DNA of 51,082 nucleotides, from the NCBI GenBank assembly GCA_000496235.1, contig KI543233.1, positions 130,559 to 181,640 on the forward strand, given 5' to 3'. The stretch comes from an uncultured archaeon A07HR60 (GTDB lineage: Archaea > Halobacteriota > Halobacteria > Halobacteriales > Haloferacaceae). Position 1 is the first letter of the stretch, and every line of letters begins with the position of its first letter. Below, in pieces: positions 38,169-46,957 of the stretch. A program made the translations under genes and the position numbers. The notes under the pieces were generated by a model. It made no database searches. It saw nothing but the letters and a program-made list of their open reading frames with translations, and was not told the origin of the DNA.

Positions 38169-39314
38169 TCAGCAGTCGATCACCCGGTCAGCGATAGTGT
38201 TCCGGAGGATTTCAGAGGTGCCCTCGTAGATTTCGTTGAGTTTGGCGTCACGATAAAACCGCTCAACGGGATACTCAGTCGTATACCCGTATCCGCCGTG
38301 CACCTGTATTGCCTGGTTCGCCACCTCTCGTGACACCTCAGACGCGTGTAATTTCGCTTGGGCGGCGGCTTTGACGAACGGCTCGTCTCGGATTTTGCGG
38401 TCAGCCGCCCTGTGCATCAGCATTTTCGCCGTTTGGAGTTTGGTATCCATATTCGCCAGTTTGTGTCGAATCGATTGGAACGCCCCAATCGGCTGGTCGA
38501 ACTGTTCGCGCTGTTCGGCATATGCCACCGACGCGTCAAGAGCCGCCTGTGCGATGCCGACGCCTCGCGCAGCGACACTGATCCGTCCGCAGTTGAGCCC
38601 ATGAAGCGCCTGATAGAAGCCGTCTCCCTCCTCTCCGAGACAGCGCCCTGCTGGAAGGTACACAGAATCAAACCGAAGTGCCGCTGTGGGACAGCCTCTG
38701 TCACCGAGTTTTGCCTCCGTCCCCTCGACACAATACCCGTCGTCCTCTTCGGGCCGAACGACGAACGATGACAATCCTTGTCGCCCGGCCTCCGGGTCTG
38801 TTTTTGCCACGACAATTACCGTGTCCGCGACAGTGCCGTTAGAGACCCACATTTTCGTGCCCTCAAGCCGATAGCCATCGCCATCCTGTTGGACGGTTGA
38901 ATCCATGGCTGTGATATCTGAACCTGCGTCAGCCTCCGACAGCGCGAACGCACCAATATCCTCTCCTTGGCTGAGTGACGTGAGATACGCTCGTTTTTGA
39001 GCCGTGGTACCGTGCTGGAAGAGCAGGTGCGCGGCAAGTGACGTGTGTGCTCCCACTATTGTCCCCAGTGCTCCGGACCCTCGAGAAATCTCTGCGAGAC
39101 ATGATACGTATGCGTGATAGCTCAGTCCCGCACCACCGTACTCTTCCGGGAAGGGCATCCCCAACAAACCTAGTTCTCCCATCTCTTCGATGAGAGCTGC
39201 GGGAAACTCACCGGTCGCGTCGATCTCGGCTGCGACCGGAATGACTTCTCGGTCGACGAACTCTGAAACTGTCTGCCGAATCTGGCGCTGTGCCGGCGCA
39301 AGCTCAAACTCCAT
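38169..39314 (-). CDS. Acyl-CoA dehydrogenase
   Basis: FAD-dependent oxidation of an acyl-CoA to the 2-enoyl-CoA. It has 381 residues, a normal soluble ACAD. Conserved features are the N-terminal helical domain, FALSEADAGSDITAMDSTVQ (FAD/acyl site), KMWVSNGTVADT and the C-terminal QVHGGYGYTTEYPVERFYRD; the catalytic Glu would be in NEIYEGTSEIL. The chain-length preference is unclear. It diverges from the squalene/phytoene synthase gene. Confidence 0.95.
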   Translation of the reverse strand: MEFELAPAQRQIRQTVSEFVDREVIPVAAEIDATGEFPAALIEEMGELGLLGMPFPEEYGGAGLSYHAYVSCLAEISRGSGALGTIVGAHTSLAAHLLFQHGTTAQKRAYLTSLSQGEDIGAFALSEADAGSDITAMDSTVQQDGDGYRLEGTKMWVSNGTVADTVIVVAKTDPEAGRQGLSSFVVRPEEDDGYCVEGTEAKLGDRGCPTAALRFDSVYLPAGRCLGEEGDGFYQALHGLNCGRISVAARGVGIAQAALDASVAYAEQREQFDQPIGAFQSIRHKLANMDTKLQTAKMLMHRAADRKIRDEPFVKAAAQAKLHASEVSREVANQAIQVHGGYGYTTEYPVERFYRDAKLNEIYEGTSEILRNTIADRVIDC

Positions 39315-39446
39315 GTCGACACCCGAATCCGGCCGTCTTTACTGGTTTCCCCGCCTCCCACCAACTGGAAACACAGCCTGTTTGAGGTGGGCGCTATCGC
39401 CGTACTGTGTCACATGGCTACTGGAGTGTTCGACCAGCCCACCGGA

Positions 39447-39455
39447 CTTTTTATT
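39447..39455 (+). promoter_or_regulatory. TATA-like box of the squalene/phytoene synthase gene
   Basis: CTTTTTATT, about 30 nt before the ATG at 39482. Confidence 0.45.
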
Positions 39456-39481
39456 CCCCCTTGCCTAGTACAGTTATCTGA

Positions 39482-40549
39482 ATGAGCGGACAACGATACA
39501 CGCCCGATGAGGCGGATATGGAGTGGTGCCGTGAGGCCGTCCAGGGCGTCTCCAGGACATTTGCGTTGACCGTCGATGTCCTCAACGAACCGATGGCGAC
39601 ACACATCTGTCTCGGCTATCTCTTGTGCCGGGTCGCCGATACGGTCGAAGATTCCGGCCGGATCCCGCCGGCCGAGCAGACGGCACTTCTCCAGACGTAC
39701 AACGATGTCTTGAATCCAGACGACCCCACAACGATCGAGCAGTTCCGGACCAACGTCGACGAGTGGGTCCCCCCAGAGGATGAGCGGAACGATGATTGGG
39801 ATGTAGTCGCGGAATCGCCGACCGTGCTGGCGACGTTTGCACAGCAGCCCGCCGATGTCCGGGCTGCCATCGTCCCGCCGGTGCGAGAACTGGTTGACGG
39901 GATGGCGATGTTCGTGGATCGACACGCTGACGACGGGGGACTGCGGATCGGTGACCGCGACGAGTTGGAAGAGTACTGCTATTATGCTGCCGGGACAGTC
40001 GGCAATCTGATCACGAATCTTCTCACACGCGGGGATCTCGCAGAAGAACGGGTGACTCAATTATACGACACTGCAGAGGAGTTCGGGTTATTGCTTCAAC
40101 TGGTGAACGTCTCGAAAGACGTGTACGACGATTACACCGAAGAAAACAATATCTATCTCCCGGGTGAGTGGCTCGCAGACGAAGGCGTGTCACAAACGGC
40201 TATCGTCGACCCGGAGAATAATAAACGCGCAGCGAAGGTCGTTGAGCGGACTGCTGATCACGCCCGCTCATTTCTCGATGATGCGCAGTCGTATCTGGAA
40301 ACTATGCCGTTACAACACGGAAACACGAAAGCCGCGTGGGGGATTCCGTTCTTGCTGGCGGTGGGCACGCTCCGAGAACTCCAGAGCCGGCCCGAAGACG
40401 CGCTGACTCAAAAAGGCGTCAAAATAACACGGAAAGAAGTGTTCGCCGTCGTCTCGACAATGTCCGCCGAGGCGCCGGTTTCACTCCCGCGGCTCCGGGA
40501 GATAATCGCCATGGAGCCATTCCATCGGACCACCGGAAACGCCGAGTAA
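39482..40549 (+). CDS. Squalene/phytoene synthase family protein
   Basis: Head-to-head prenyl transferase of 355 residues. The first aspartate-rich motif is DTVED (53-57) after GVSRTFALTVDVL; the second is KDVYDDYTEENNIYLPGEWL. Length and sequence resemble squalene synthase (two farnesyl-PP to squalene) more than the shorter crtB phytoene synthase, but this is a judgement. Haloarchaea use squalene for membrane isoprenoids. No carotenoid gene is nearby. Confidence 0.88.
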   Translation: MSGQRYTPDEADMEWCREAVQGVSRTFALTVDVLNEPMATHICLGYLLCRVADTVEDSGRIPPAEQTALLQTYNDVLNPDDPTTIEQFRTNVDEWVPPEDERNDDWDVVAESPTVLATFAQQPADVRAAIVPPVRELVDGMAMFVDRHADDGGLRIGDRDELEEYCYYAAGTVGNLITNLLTRGDLAEERVTQLYDTAEEFGLLLQLVNVSKDVYDDYTEENNIYLPGEWLADEGVSQTAIVDPENNKRAAKVVERTADHARSFLDDAQSYLETMPLQHGNTKAAWGIPFLLAVGTLRELQSRPEDALTQKGVKITRKEVFAVVSTMSAEAPVSLPRLREIIAMEPFHRTTGNAE

Positions 40550-40762
40550 CCGGTCACTAGTGGTGATAGCCGAGTCTTACTGAGTCTCTCTGAGATCCCA
40601 GCTCAATTGTGAATATTCGCAATCCAGTAGGATGGTATTGATTCCATGAACCGATTGGCGATGCGATATGATATCTGATTCCAACTCCGAGAAGTGTGCT
40701 GCTCGGCGGGTTGTGTCACTTTCTGCGTGACCCCGAGACGAGAACCGCACGATACATGCTTA

Positions 40763-40781
40763 TGACCCAACTCAAGGGTCA
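40763..40781. promoter_or_regulatory. Inverted repeat TGACCC-N7-GGGTCA
   Basis: Perfect 6-bp arms with a 7-bp spacer, about 45 nt upstream of the TATA-like box of the next gene. This is a plausible activator or repressor site, or a terminator hairpin of the preceding gene. Confidence 0.4.
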
Positions 40782-40823
40782 CACTGGCGTCACAGAGAGG
40801 TTCTTGACCCCCGAATCACACCC

Positions 40824-40832
40824 CTTTTTACT
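40824..40832 (+). promoter_or_regulatory. TATA-like box of the small SH3-like gene
   Basis: CTTTTTACT, about 26 nt before the ATG at 40854. Confidence 0.4.
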
Positions 40833-40853
40833 GCGGCACAGAAAATGCAGAGT

Positions 40854-41099
40854 ATGAGCTACGAGGAAGGTGACGACGTCGTCCTCTCCGATGAACACAG
40901 CGAGTTTGACGGCGATACCGGGACGATCACGCAGAAGATGGAAACGATGTTTGGAGACGCTACGTACACAGTCAATTTTGAAGATGGCCAGGAAGTTGGT
41001 GTCGCAGCCGACCAGTTGGACACCGCGGAAGATGACTCTGAGTCTCAAGACGAAGAGTTAGCAACTGGTGAAGCGCCGGAAGCTGAAAACAGCGAATAA
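40854..41099 (+). CDS. Small SH3/KOW-like haloarchaeal protein
   Basis: 81 residues from MSYEEGDDVVLSDEHSEFDG. The first 50 residues form a KOW/SH3-like beta-barrel pattern (GDTGTITQKMETMFGDATYT, then VNFEDGQEVGVAADQL), and a very acidic tail follows. Such proteins are widespread in haloarchaea without an assigned role. An ATG three codons upstream (40845) is possible but closer to the TATA box. The RNA-binding gene follows after 23 nt, so the two may be co-transcribed. Confidence 0.82.
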   Translation: MSYEEGDDVVLSDEHSEFDGDTGTITQKMETMFGDATYTVNFEDGQEVGVAADQLDTAEDDSESQDEELATGEAPEAENSE

Positions 41100-41122
41100 C
41101 GCTCACCGCTCGAATTCCCACT

Positions 41123-41563
41123 ATGGCTCGTGTCCCGTTCCATTACATCGACTTTCGCGCGTTTTCGTATGCGACCGAAGATGAAAAGCGCGTGAAACAG
41201 GCGCTCAAGCGATTCTTACCCGACGAATTCGAACTTCAGCGAGTGGTCAATGAGGGTCACCACGGTGATCGAATCGTCGTGCTATCGGCCCGGGTCGATA
41301 CTGCCGACGAAATGCGCACAGTGTTACAGCAAGTTGCGGACCTGGAGGGGCTTGATCAGGTACTTGATGAACTCGACGAGCGGGTAACAGACGACTGTGA
41401 ACTGTTCGTGCGACTAGATAAACAGGCTGCATTCGGCGGTGACGTGCGTCTTGGAGAAGGGCTCACGCTCCGCGCGAAAGTGGAAGCGTATCCCGCGAAA
41501 AAATCTGCTGCGGTCGAAAACGCCCGTGAGACACTCGAGAGCGCCGCCACCGGTCCCGAGTGA
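41123..41563 (+). CDS. RNA-binding protein, COG1325/DUF54 (exosome-associated type)
   Basis: 146 residues from MARVPFHYIDFRAFSYATED. The family features are a conserved N-terminal strand, ALKRFLPDEFELQRVVNEGH, a strand IVVLSARV and the C-terminal FVRLDKQAAFGGDVRLGEG. Members are called RNA-binding or exosome-subunit-like proteins and lie near exosome or ribosome genes in many archaea. Here it follows a KOW-like gene, consistent with an RNA role. Confidence 0.88.
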   Translation: MARVPFHYIDFRAFSYATEDEKRVKQALKRFLPDEFELQRVVNEGHHGDRIVVLSARVDTADEMRTVLQQVADLEGLDQVLDELDERVTDDCELFVRLDKQAAFGGDVRLGEGLTLRAKVEAYPAKKSAAVENARETLESAATGPE

Positions 41564-41677
41564 TTGCCCTTACCGCAACGGTGAACACGCGGATTTGAAT
41601 TCGCACCGTCATCTCAATATTGTGTGGGGCGGGTACCCGATAGAAGAACCCATGTCGGTTGGTCTAGAGTGTGAGTT

Positions 41678-42508
41678 ATGACGAGTTCGGACTGGGGCGA
41701 CTGGCTGCCGAAGGCAATCGCCGAGGCCTCGCCAGAAACGGTCGCGGTGTGGTATTTAGGCTGCAATGGCTTTGCTATCAAAGGCTCTAGTGGAACCACG
41801 CTGTGGATCGACCCGTATCTCGGGACCGGAGACCCACCGCGGACCATCCGAATGATCCCTGTTCCATTCGATCCTGCTGATGTGCGGGCGGCGGCAGCAT
41901 TGTTAGCCACGCACGAACACACAGACCATGTCCACGGCCCGTCACAGGCACCACTTCTCGAGCAGACGGAGGCGAATATGTTCGCCCCCGAACCATCACT
42001 GGGTGTGGTCGAGTCTGAGGAGTGGGTAGCGACGCGTGATCTGACGGCGACTGAGTTCACAGCAGTCCGACCCGGACAGTCGTTTGCTGTCGGCGAGTTC
42101 GACATCGACGTGGTCGCGGTACACGATCCAGATGCAATCTCACCCGTCGGATACGTGATCTCTCACGACTCAGGGACCATCTTTCACGGCGGTGATACCA
42201 AGCCTGCAGACGAATTCACCCGCTACGGAGATCTGTATGATATCGATCTCGGGATCCTCGCGTTCGGCTCTGCCGGGGTTATTCCCGACAAACAGACGGG
42301 TGAGCCAACAGAGAAAGTGTGGTACAGTGACGAAAATCAAATCACCCGAGCGGCAGGCGATCTGCAACTCGATCGACTCGTCCCGACCCACTGGGACATG
42401 TGGAAAGGACTTACGGCCGACCCAACGACTCTCCACTCTCACACGGCCAGTCACAGGTACCCCCGGCGGCTGGAAGTCGTCGAGATTGGTGATCGGATCG
42501 ATCTGTGA
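41678..42508 (+). CDS. MBL-fold hydrolase, UlaG-like
   Basis: 276 residues with AVWYLGCNGFAIKGSSGTTL at the N-terminus and the metal motif HEHTDH (79-84). GGDTKPADEF carries the bridging Asp and VPTHWDMWKGL the last His. It resembles the L-ascorbate-6-phosphate lactonase UlaG group. There is no ascorbate pathway gene nearby, so the substrate is open. It stands alone, 114 nt after the RNA-binding gene. Confidence 0.88.
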   Translation: MTSSDWGDWLPKAIAEASPETVAVWYLGCNGFAIKGSSGTTLWIDPYLGTGDPPRTIRMIPVPFDPADVRAAAALLATHEHTDHVHGPSQAPLLEQTEANMFAPEPSLGVVESEEWVATRDLTATEFTAVRPGQSFAVGEFDIDVVAVHDPDAISPVGYVISHDSGTIFHGGDTKPADEFTRYGDLYDIDLGILAFGSAGVIPDKQTGEPTEKVWYSDENQITRAAGDLQLDRLVPTHWDMWKGLTADPTTLHSHTASHRYPRRLEVVEIGDRIDL

Positions 42509-42564
42509 CGATCGCTCTATCACGCCCCGTTTGATTTAAGCCGCTAGTGGGGAACAAGATTTAT

Positions 42565-44060
42565 ATGAGCGATTCCACGGACCCTGCCGATAACATCAGT
42601 GTCACTGATGAGAGCTTGACAGTCGAGAAGTCGTTCAGGGCTGATGAGTTCCCCGTACAGCTGTAAATTTCCAGATCGAGTCCGCCAGTGACGAGCCTGT
42701 CCGTGTCCGCTTGACCGATGAAATCCCGGAAACATTCCCGATGGAGCGAATCGGATTTCATCCCGAGTTCGAGGGGAAAAACTGGACAGCGTACCAGAAT
42801 CATACCGTCGAGTTCGAACGGATAATTCAGCCCGATGAAGGGCCGATCCGGACAGTGCTCGGGATCCGAGCTGAGGATCCAGACATTGAGACGTTTTTGA
42901 CCCCACCCTCGATCGACCAGGCACGTATCGGCGAAGAAATCGAGTCTGTCGTGGGATCTGACGACTCCGAGGCCGTTCGGGAGGTGATTGCAGGTGATCG
43001 CGATTCGCTGCTTGAGAGTGGAGACGTCGCCGGGTCCGACCCGGACAGCTCTGCTATGAGCGGGCCAGACCCGGACGGGACAGCCCCGATCGACGAAGCC
43101 GAAGAGACGAGTTCACCAGCAAGTGGCAGTCGTGCGGGCGAGGAATCGGCAGTGTCTGACGCCGACCAATCCCACACCGCGGGTGATGTGGGCGATGAAT
43201 CCTCGACACCGAGCGGGACAGAAGAGACACATGCCACATCATCGGACTCCAGCGGGTCCACAGTGGATGGTAACGACGCCCCTGAGTCGGTCCTATCGGC
43301 GGGAGATTCGACACCAGAGAGTAGCTCAGTCGTGGAGAATGGAGAAGTCGCGGCCGCGCTCGCGGACGAGATTCGGCAGGGAACTGTAGACGACGACGAC
43401 CTTGCCACACTGTCTCAAAAACTCGATTTGGGCACCGAACAGAGTGTCACAGTCCAGGTAGAGCAGTTACAGAGCCAGATGGCGAATCTGCAGGCGTATA
43501 CGTCCGCGCTGGAGGAATTTCTCAACGAGGAGGGGACCGCCCAGCAGGTGTTTTCAGAACTCCGAACCGACGTGGATAGGATGTCTTCGGATGTCGCTGA
43601 TCTGCGGGCCCGAATCGATGTGGCAGACTCGAACAGACAAGAGGTCGCAGATGTCGCCGAACAAGCGCGGTCCCGGGTGCGATCCGTGGACGACCGCCTA
43701 GCCGATGTATCGTCGTCTGTTGATGACAATGCCGACGATGTCGCGAATCTCCAAGCAGAAATGCGAGACGTGACTGATGAGGTCGGCTCACTGGATGCAG
43801 AACTTGGTGAAGCCCGGACTGAAATCGGTGATCTCGAGGGGACAGTCCAAACAACCGAGGAGCGACTCGAAGACGAAATCGAGTCTGCAGTCTCAGAATT
43901 AGAAGATAAAATCGAGTCTGCGGTCGATGATCTCGAACAGGAACTCGAAGCAGTCGATGGTGATCTGGGAGATGTCGACGAATCACTCGAGGCTATCCGA
44001 GACCATCTCAGCGAGCTTGACGAATTCCGGGACAGTCTGAGTAGCGCGCTCGGGGACTGA
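42565..44060 (+). pseudogene. Coiled-coil haloarchaeal protein, single-base frameshift
   Basis: ATG 42565 opens MSDSTDPADNISVTDESLTV, then KSFRADEFPV, and stops at TAA 42664. The next frame begins immediately with AVNFQIESASDEPVRVRLTD and runs to 44060. Adding one base near 42650-42663 joins them into one protein of about 498 residues. Layout: a beta-rich N-terminal domain (to about 42960), a long Ser/Asp/Glu/Gly-rich linker (42990-43350) and a coiled coil with clear heptads (about 43430-44040). Membrane segments are absent. The function is unknown; it may be cytoskeletal or scaffold-like. The break is a true mutation or a sequencing error. Confidence 0.8.
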
Positions 44061-44104
44061 ATCGCCAGTCAGACCGCGATTTTACTTCACCGGTTCACAG
44101 GCGG

Positions 44105-44162
44105 TAAGCCCCCGTCCCCAAGGAGCGAGGCGAAGCCGAGCGAGTAGGGTGGGGTAGTTCAC
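44105..44162 (+). repeat. Orphan IS1341-type right end
   Basis: Starts TAAGCCCCCGTCCCC and ends AGGGTGGGGTAGTTCAC, with a GC-rich hairpin between. It resembles 22423-22478. No tnpB remnant adjoins it; the coiled-coil gene ends 44 nt upstream. Confidence 0.55.
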
Positions 44163-44331
44163 CTGGTCAGCACACTCTCAGACGCACTACCACTGTCTCA
44201 CGAATCGAGAAAGCCCCGCTTCCCCGATTGGTGTGCGCGGTTCGTCAAGCCAGTTTGTAGTGTCGGCACCGATCACATCTGTGAGTGGGAAACCGGAACT
44301 CGTTTGACTCCCGCTAATTCATGGCGAGGTA

Positions 44332-45201
44332 ATGACGGACCCGGTGCCAATCGCGGTTCCGCGCAAAGGAAGACCGCTTGAGGCCGTCCTTGAGCGGGTT
44401 GCTTCTGTCGCGGGAGTGACGCCCCTGGCTGATAGCATCTCCTCGGCACTGCGGTACGAGAAGGGTATCACGAAAGGCGCAATCACGCCTGAGGCGGGGC
44501 CATACACCCGTCTCACGAACTACTCAGACCCGACGAGTGCCCAAAGTCCAGAGTACACACTCGTCCGCGACAATCGCGACGGCAAGCCCCGACGAATCGT
44601 GTTCGACTCGGTCACACTTGATATCGCGGGCACGACAGTCCGCCTCGTCGGGCGGGAAGAACCATTTCGGGCGCTGCGCACTCACTCGTTCGCTCTCGGC
44701 TTCGACGCTGCCGATCTCGTGTTAGAAGAGGTGGTGGAGCTGCGACCGACGGGACTGGGGAGTCTATCTGATCTTAACGACCGGATCGACCCGCAGGAAT
44801 CTGACGTCAAAGTCGTATCCGGAATGGACGATACAGTGTATCATACCCTGCTAGCGACGCCACAGAAGTTGCCGGCCGGCCAGCAACTCGACCGGTCGTT
44901 TGTGGCTGATTACGAAGGACCCGTCTGTATCTCCCCGCGATACGAGCGATTGGTGACGGCCGTCGTCGGGACGCATGCACTCGACGGCTGCCACTTCACC
45001 TATCCCGGGTCGAATCAAGACGAAGAAACAGCAATCGCCGATACTGGATTCGGTGTGTATCTGACTGTTACCGGGTCGACCGCTCGGGAACACGGGCTCA
45101 TACTCGGGGCAAATCTGTTCCCTAGCGAGACCGTCCTTTTGGAAAACACCGTCGAGACGACTCCGCGTGTCCAGACGGTCCGCGAGGCAGTGGCTCCGTA
45201 A
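44332..45201 (+). CDS. HisG-like (ATP phosphoribosyltransferase-related) protein
   Basis: 289 residues. IAVPRKGRPLEAVLERV at the start resembles the IAVPNKGRLxEPxxxLLxxAG start of HisG. FALGFDAADLVLEEVVEL resembles its mid-domain, and ADTGFGVYLTVTGSTAREHG near the C-terminus resembles the PRPP-binding loop D-x-V-x-T-G-x-T. Between them the insertion and the lost conserved acidic positions (Tyr for the loop Asp) argue against a normal HisG. No other histidine gene is nearby. A paralogue with altered substrate or a ligand-binding role is possible. An SD-like GAGGT precedes the ATG. Confidence 0.6.
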   Translation: MTDPVPIAVPRKGRPLEAVLERVASVAGVTPLADSISSALRYEKGITKGAITPEAGPYTRLTNYSDPTSAQSPEYTLVRDNRDGKPRRIVFDSVTLDIAGTTVRLVGREEPFRALRTHSFALGFDAADLVLEEVVELRPTGLGSLSDLNDRIDPQESDVKVVSGMDDTVYHTLLATPQKLPAGQQLDRSFVADYEGPVCISPRYERLVTAVVGTHALDGCHFTYPGSNQDEETAIADTGFGVYLTVTGSTAREHGLILGANLFPSETVLLENTVETTPRVQTVREAVAP

Positions 45202-45333
45202 GACGGCTCTGTCTTGCCGCTGTGACCGGCTGCTGTGTCGTGCATCATCCGTGTCTCGACTCTGATAGAATCAATGCCAGAGAAAAATCTCCGCTCTTCT
45301 CGAATACAGAATCACCGACGCTGCAGTGTGTGA

Positions 45334-45741
45334 TTAATACTGACTCGGGCTGTGTGCCTGCTCGGACTCCTCACTGTATTTTTCGTCGAATTCGCCAATC
45401 AATTGCCCCATCTGAGCGTACCAATCGTTGAGCATCCGCTGCATTTCACGGGCGATTTCGTCGGTATCTCGAGGGAGATAGACGTGATAGTATCCACCCT
45501 GGTCGTAGTTGACCTGCTGTTTCTGAATGACCCCAGCCTGCATCAATCGCTGAACCGAGCGATACGCAGTCGAGCGCTCGCGGTCGATTTCCTCTGCGAT
45601 ATCGTCGACTGTGAGGGGGTCGTCCACCTCGTTCAGTATTCGAAACACCTGCCTGTCGATCTGTTTCAGACTGTGAATGCACTCGAGAAGCCCCTCACAT
45701 TCCATATCCTGCTGGAGCATCTCGCTCATCGAATCGGGCAT
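45334..45741 (-). CDS. Helix-turn-helix (TrmB/MarR-like) regulator of the sulfur locus
   Basis: 135 residues from MPDSMSEMLQQDMECEGLLE. The winged helix spans about 25-95 (QVFRILNEVDDPLTVDDIAE, then STAYRSVQRLMQAGVIQKQQ). A Cys-containing N-terminal helix (MECEGLLECIHSLKQ) might sense redox or sulfur species. AAGGAG lies 7 nt before the ATG. It is on the same strand as the yeeE genes and rhodanese gene upstream, so a local regulatory role is likely. Confidence 0.82.
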   Translation of the reverse strand: MPDSMSEMLQQDMECEGLLECIHSLKQIDRQVFRILNEVDDPLTVDDIAEEIDRERSTAYRSVQRLMQAGVIQKQQVNYDQGGYYHVYLPRDTDEIAREMQRMLNDWYAQMGQLIGEFDEKYSEESEQAHSPSQY

Positions 45742-45790
45742 AGACTACTCCTTACTCGCCTCCGATGAGTCAAAAGGATTTGCATAGTCA

Positions 45791-45800
45791 GTACAATACT
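45791..45800. promoter_or_regulatory. Candidate operator GTACAATACT upstream of the HTH gene
   Basis: It lies about 50 nt upstream of the regulator's start. The same 10 bases recur inverted at 49275-49284, and its last eight bases recur at 48196-48203 in the divergent rhodanese/tusA region. Confidence 0.35.
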
Positions 45801-45991
45801 CCTCACCTTGTGTTGGGATCTTACTGTCGCGCTGTGGACAGCCCGGCCCGGCCTGGCATCGATGCCGAGCATGCGGCGTCAAATCGTCCCGGTCGCGAGA
45901 GAGTATGTATTAGGCTTTGATATACTGTCGCAACGATCACAAGTTGAAACTCCGCCGAATTCGCCTACTCAATCTGTGCGGATTGGCCGCA

Positions 45992-46465
45992 TCAAGAGCC
46001 CGATGACGCGCCTATCCCGTCGTCGTCGCCCGTTGCCCGCCGAGTGCGCCAGTATCCCTGGGCGTATGCACCTACGAACATGCCAGCCAGCGCCCAGAGG
46101 ATCGGATAGTTCCCGATGCCGATACTCGCGTATGCGGCCCCTGGACAGATCCCCGAGATTCCCCAGCCTACGCCAAAGATAGTCCCACCGAAGATAACGT
46201 TGTTATCGAAGTCTTTCATCCGCCGGGTGAACGCCGAACCGGTCACGAGTGCGTGCCCTTCCGAGCGTGTTGCGAGAGCGATCGTCGTTCCCGTCACCAC
46301 GGCCGCACCACCCATGACGAATGCCAGTCCGAAGTCGTCAAACTGGAGGAAATCGAGCACGACTTCCGGGCGTGCCATTCCACTGATCGCGAGCCCAACG
46401 CCGAAGACTAACCCCCCGAGATAGATGATCGGGGTGAACAGGCGACTCCGCTGGCCGTCACTCAT
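45992..46465 (-). CDS. YeeE/YedE family membrane protein (small, second half)
   Basis: 157 residues from MSDGQRSRLFTPIIYLGGLV. Two YeeE-type signatures are present, GLVFGVGLAISGM and FGVGWGISGICPGAAY, with a conserved Cys in the second; about four membrane helices follow. The family transports thiosulfate or related sulfur compounds. Its start overlaps the stop of the larger partner (46462-46465), ATGA-style, so the two are coupled and may form a two-chain transporter. Confidence 0.9.
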   Translation of the reverse strand: MSDGQRSRLFTPIIYLGGLVFGVGLAISGMARPEVVLDFLQFDDFGLAFVMGGAAVVTGTTIALATRSEGHALVTGSAFTRRMKDFDNNVIFGGTIFGVGWGISGICPGAAYASIGIGNYPILWALAGMFVGAYAQGYWRTRRATGDDDGIGASSGS

Positions 46466-46956
46466 GGGGCGACCCCCACGAATTGGACCAGTTGAGCAAT
46501 ACCAACGGCGACCGCGAGAAACGTCGCCACGTTCACGAGTGATGTATTCGATAAGGATCCGACGCCACAGACGCCGTGGCCTGAAGTACACCCTTTCCCG
46601 ACCCGCGTCCCAATCCCGACGAGTACACCTCCGCCGAGTAATCGCCACCACTGGACGTCAGTCGTCCAGATTGCCTCCTGAGTGACTACCGCGAACACGG
46701 CAGCCCCGCTGATGATCCCAGCGGTGAATACGAGTCGCCAGTCGCGTGACTGCGTATATTTGAGTCGATTGAACCGGGACACATCAGAAACGTACGACAG
46801 CGTCGACTCCAGAAACGTACTCGCACCGGCAGTAATCCCGGTGGCAACGTAGATTATCGCGATCCCGAGCCCGACCAGCAGGCCACCGGTAATATACGGG
46901 AGGATGCCGCGGGGGAACAACTCCCCGATCGTGAGCAGGAGGCCGACCTCGCTCAT
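46462..46956 (-). CDS. YeeE/YedE family membrane protein (first half)
   Basis: 164 residues from MSEVGLLLTIGELFPRGILP. YeeE-type signatures: GGLLVGLGIAIIYVATGITA and GGGVLVGIGTRVGKGCTSGH, where the Cys is the usual substrate-contacting position. About five membrane helices. It begins one nucleotide after the rhodanese/MBL gene ends and overlaps the following YeeE half, so all three are one operon. Confidence 0.9.
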   Translation of the reverse strand: MSEVGLLLTIGELFPRGILPYITGGLLVGLGIAIIYVATGITAGASTFLESTLSYVSDVSRFNRLKYTQSRDWRLVFTAGIISGAAVFAVVTQEAIWTTDVQWWRLLGGGVLVGIGTRVGKGCTSGHGVCGVGSLSNTSLVNVATFLAVAVGIAQLVQFVGVAP

Positions 46957-46957
46957 C

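Larger units (their letters stand above)
40550..40853. other. Intergenic region before the small SH3-like gene
   Basis: 304 bp with no supported gene. It holds the inverted repeat at 40763-40781 and the TATA-like box at 40824-40832. Confidence 0.45.

Noticed and set aside
45808-46182. 124-codon plus-strand frame between the HTH and YeeE genes
   Set aside because: It overlaps the 3' end of the small YeeE gene and is Arg/Ser/Pro-rich, typical of a shadow.
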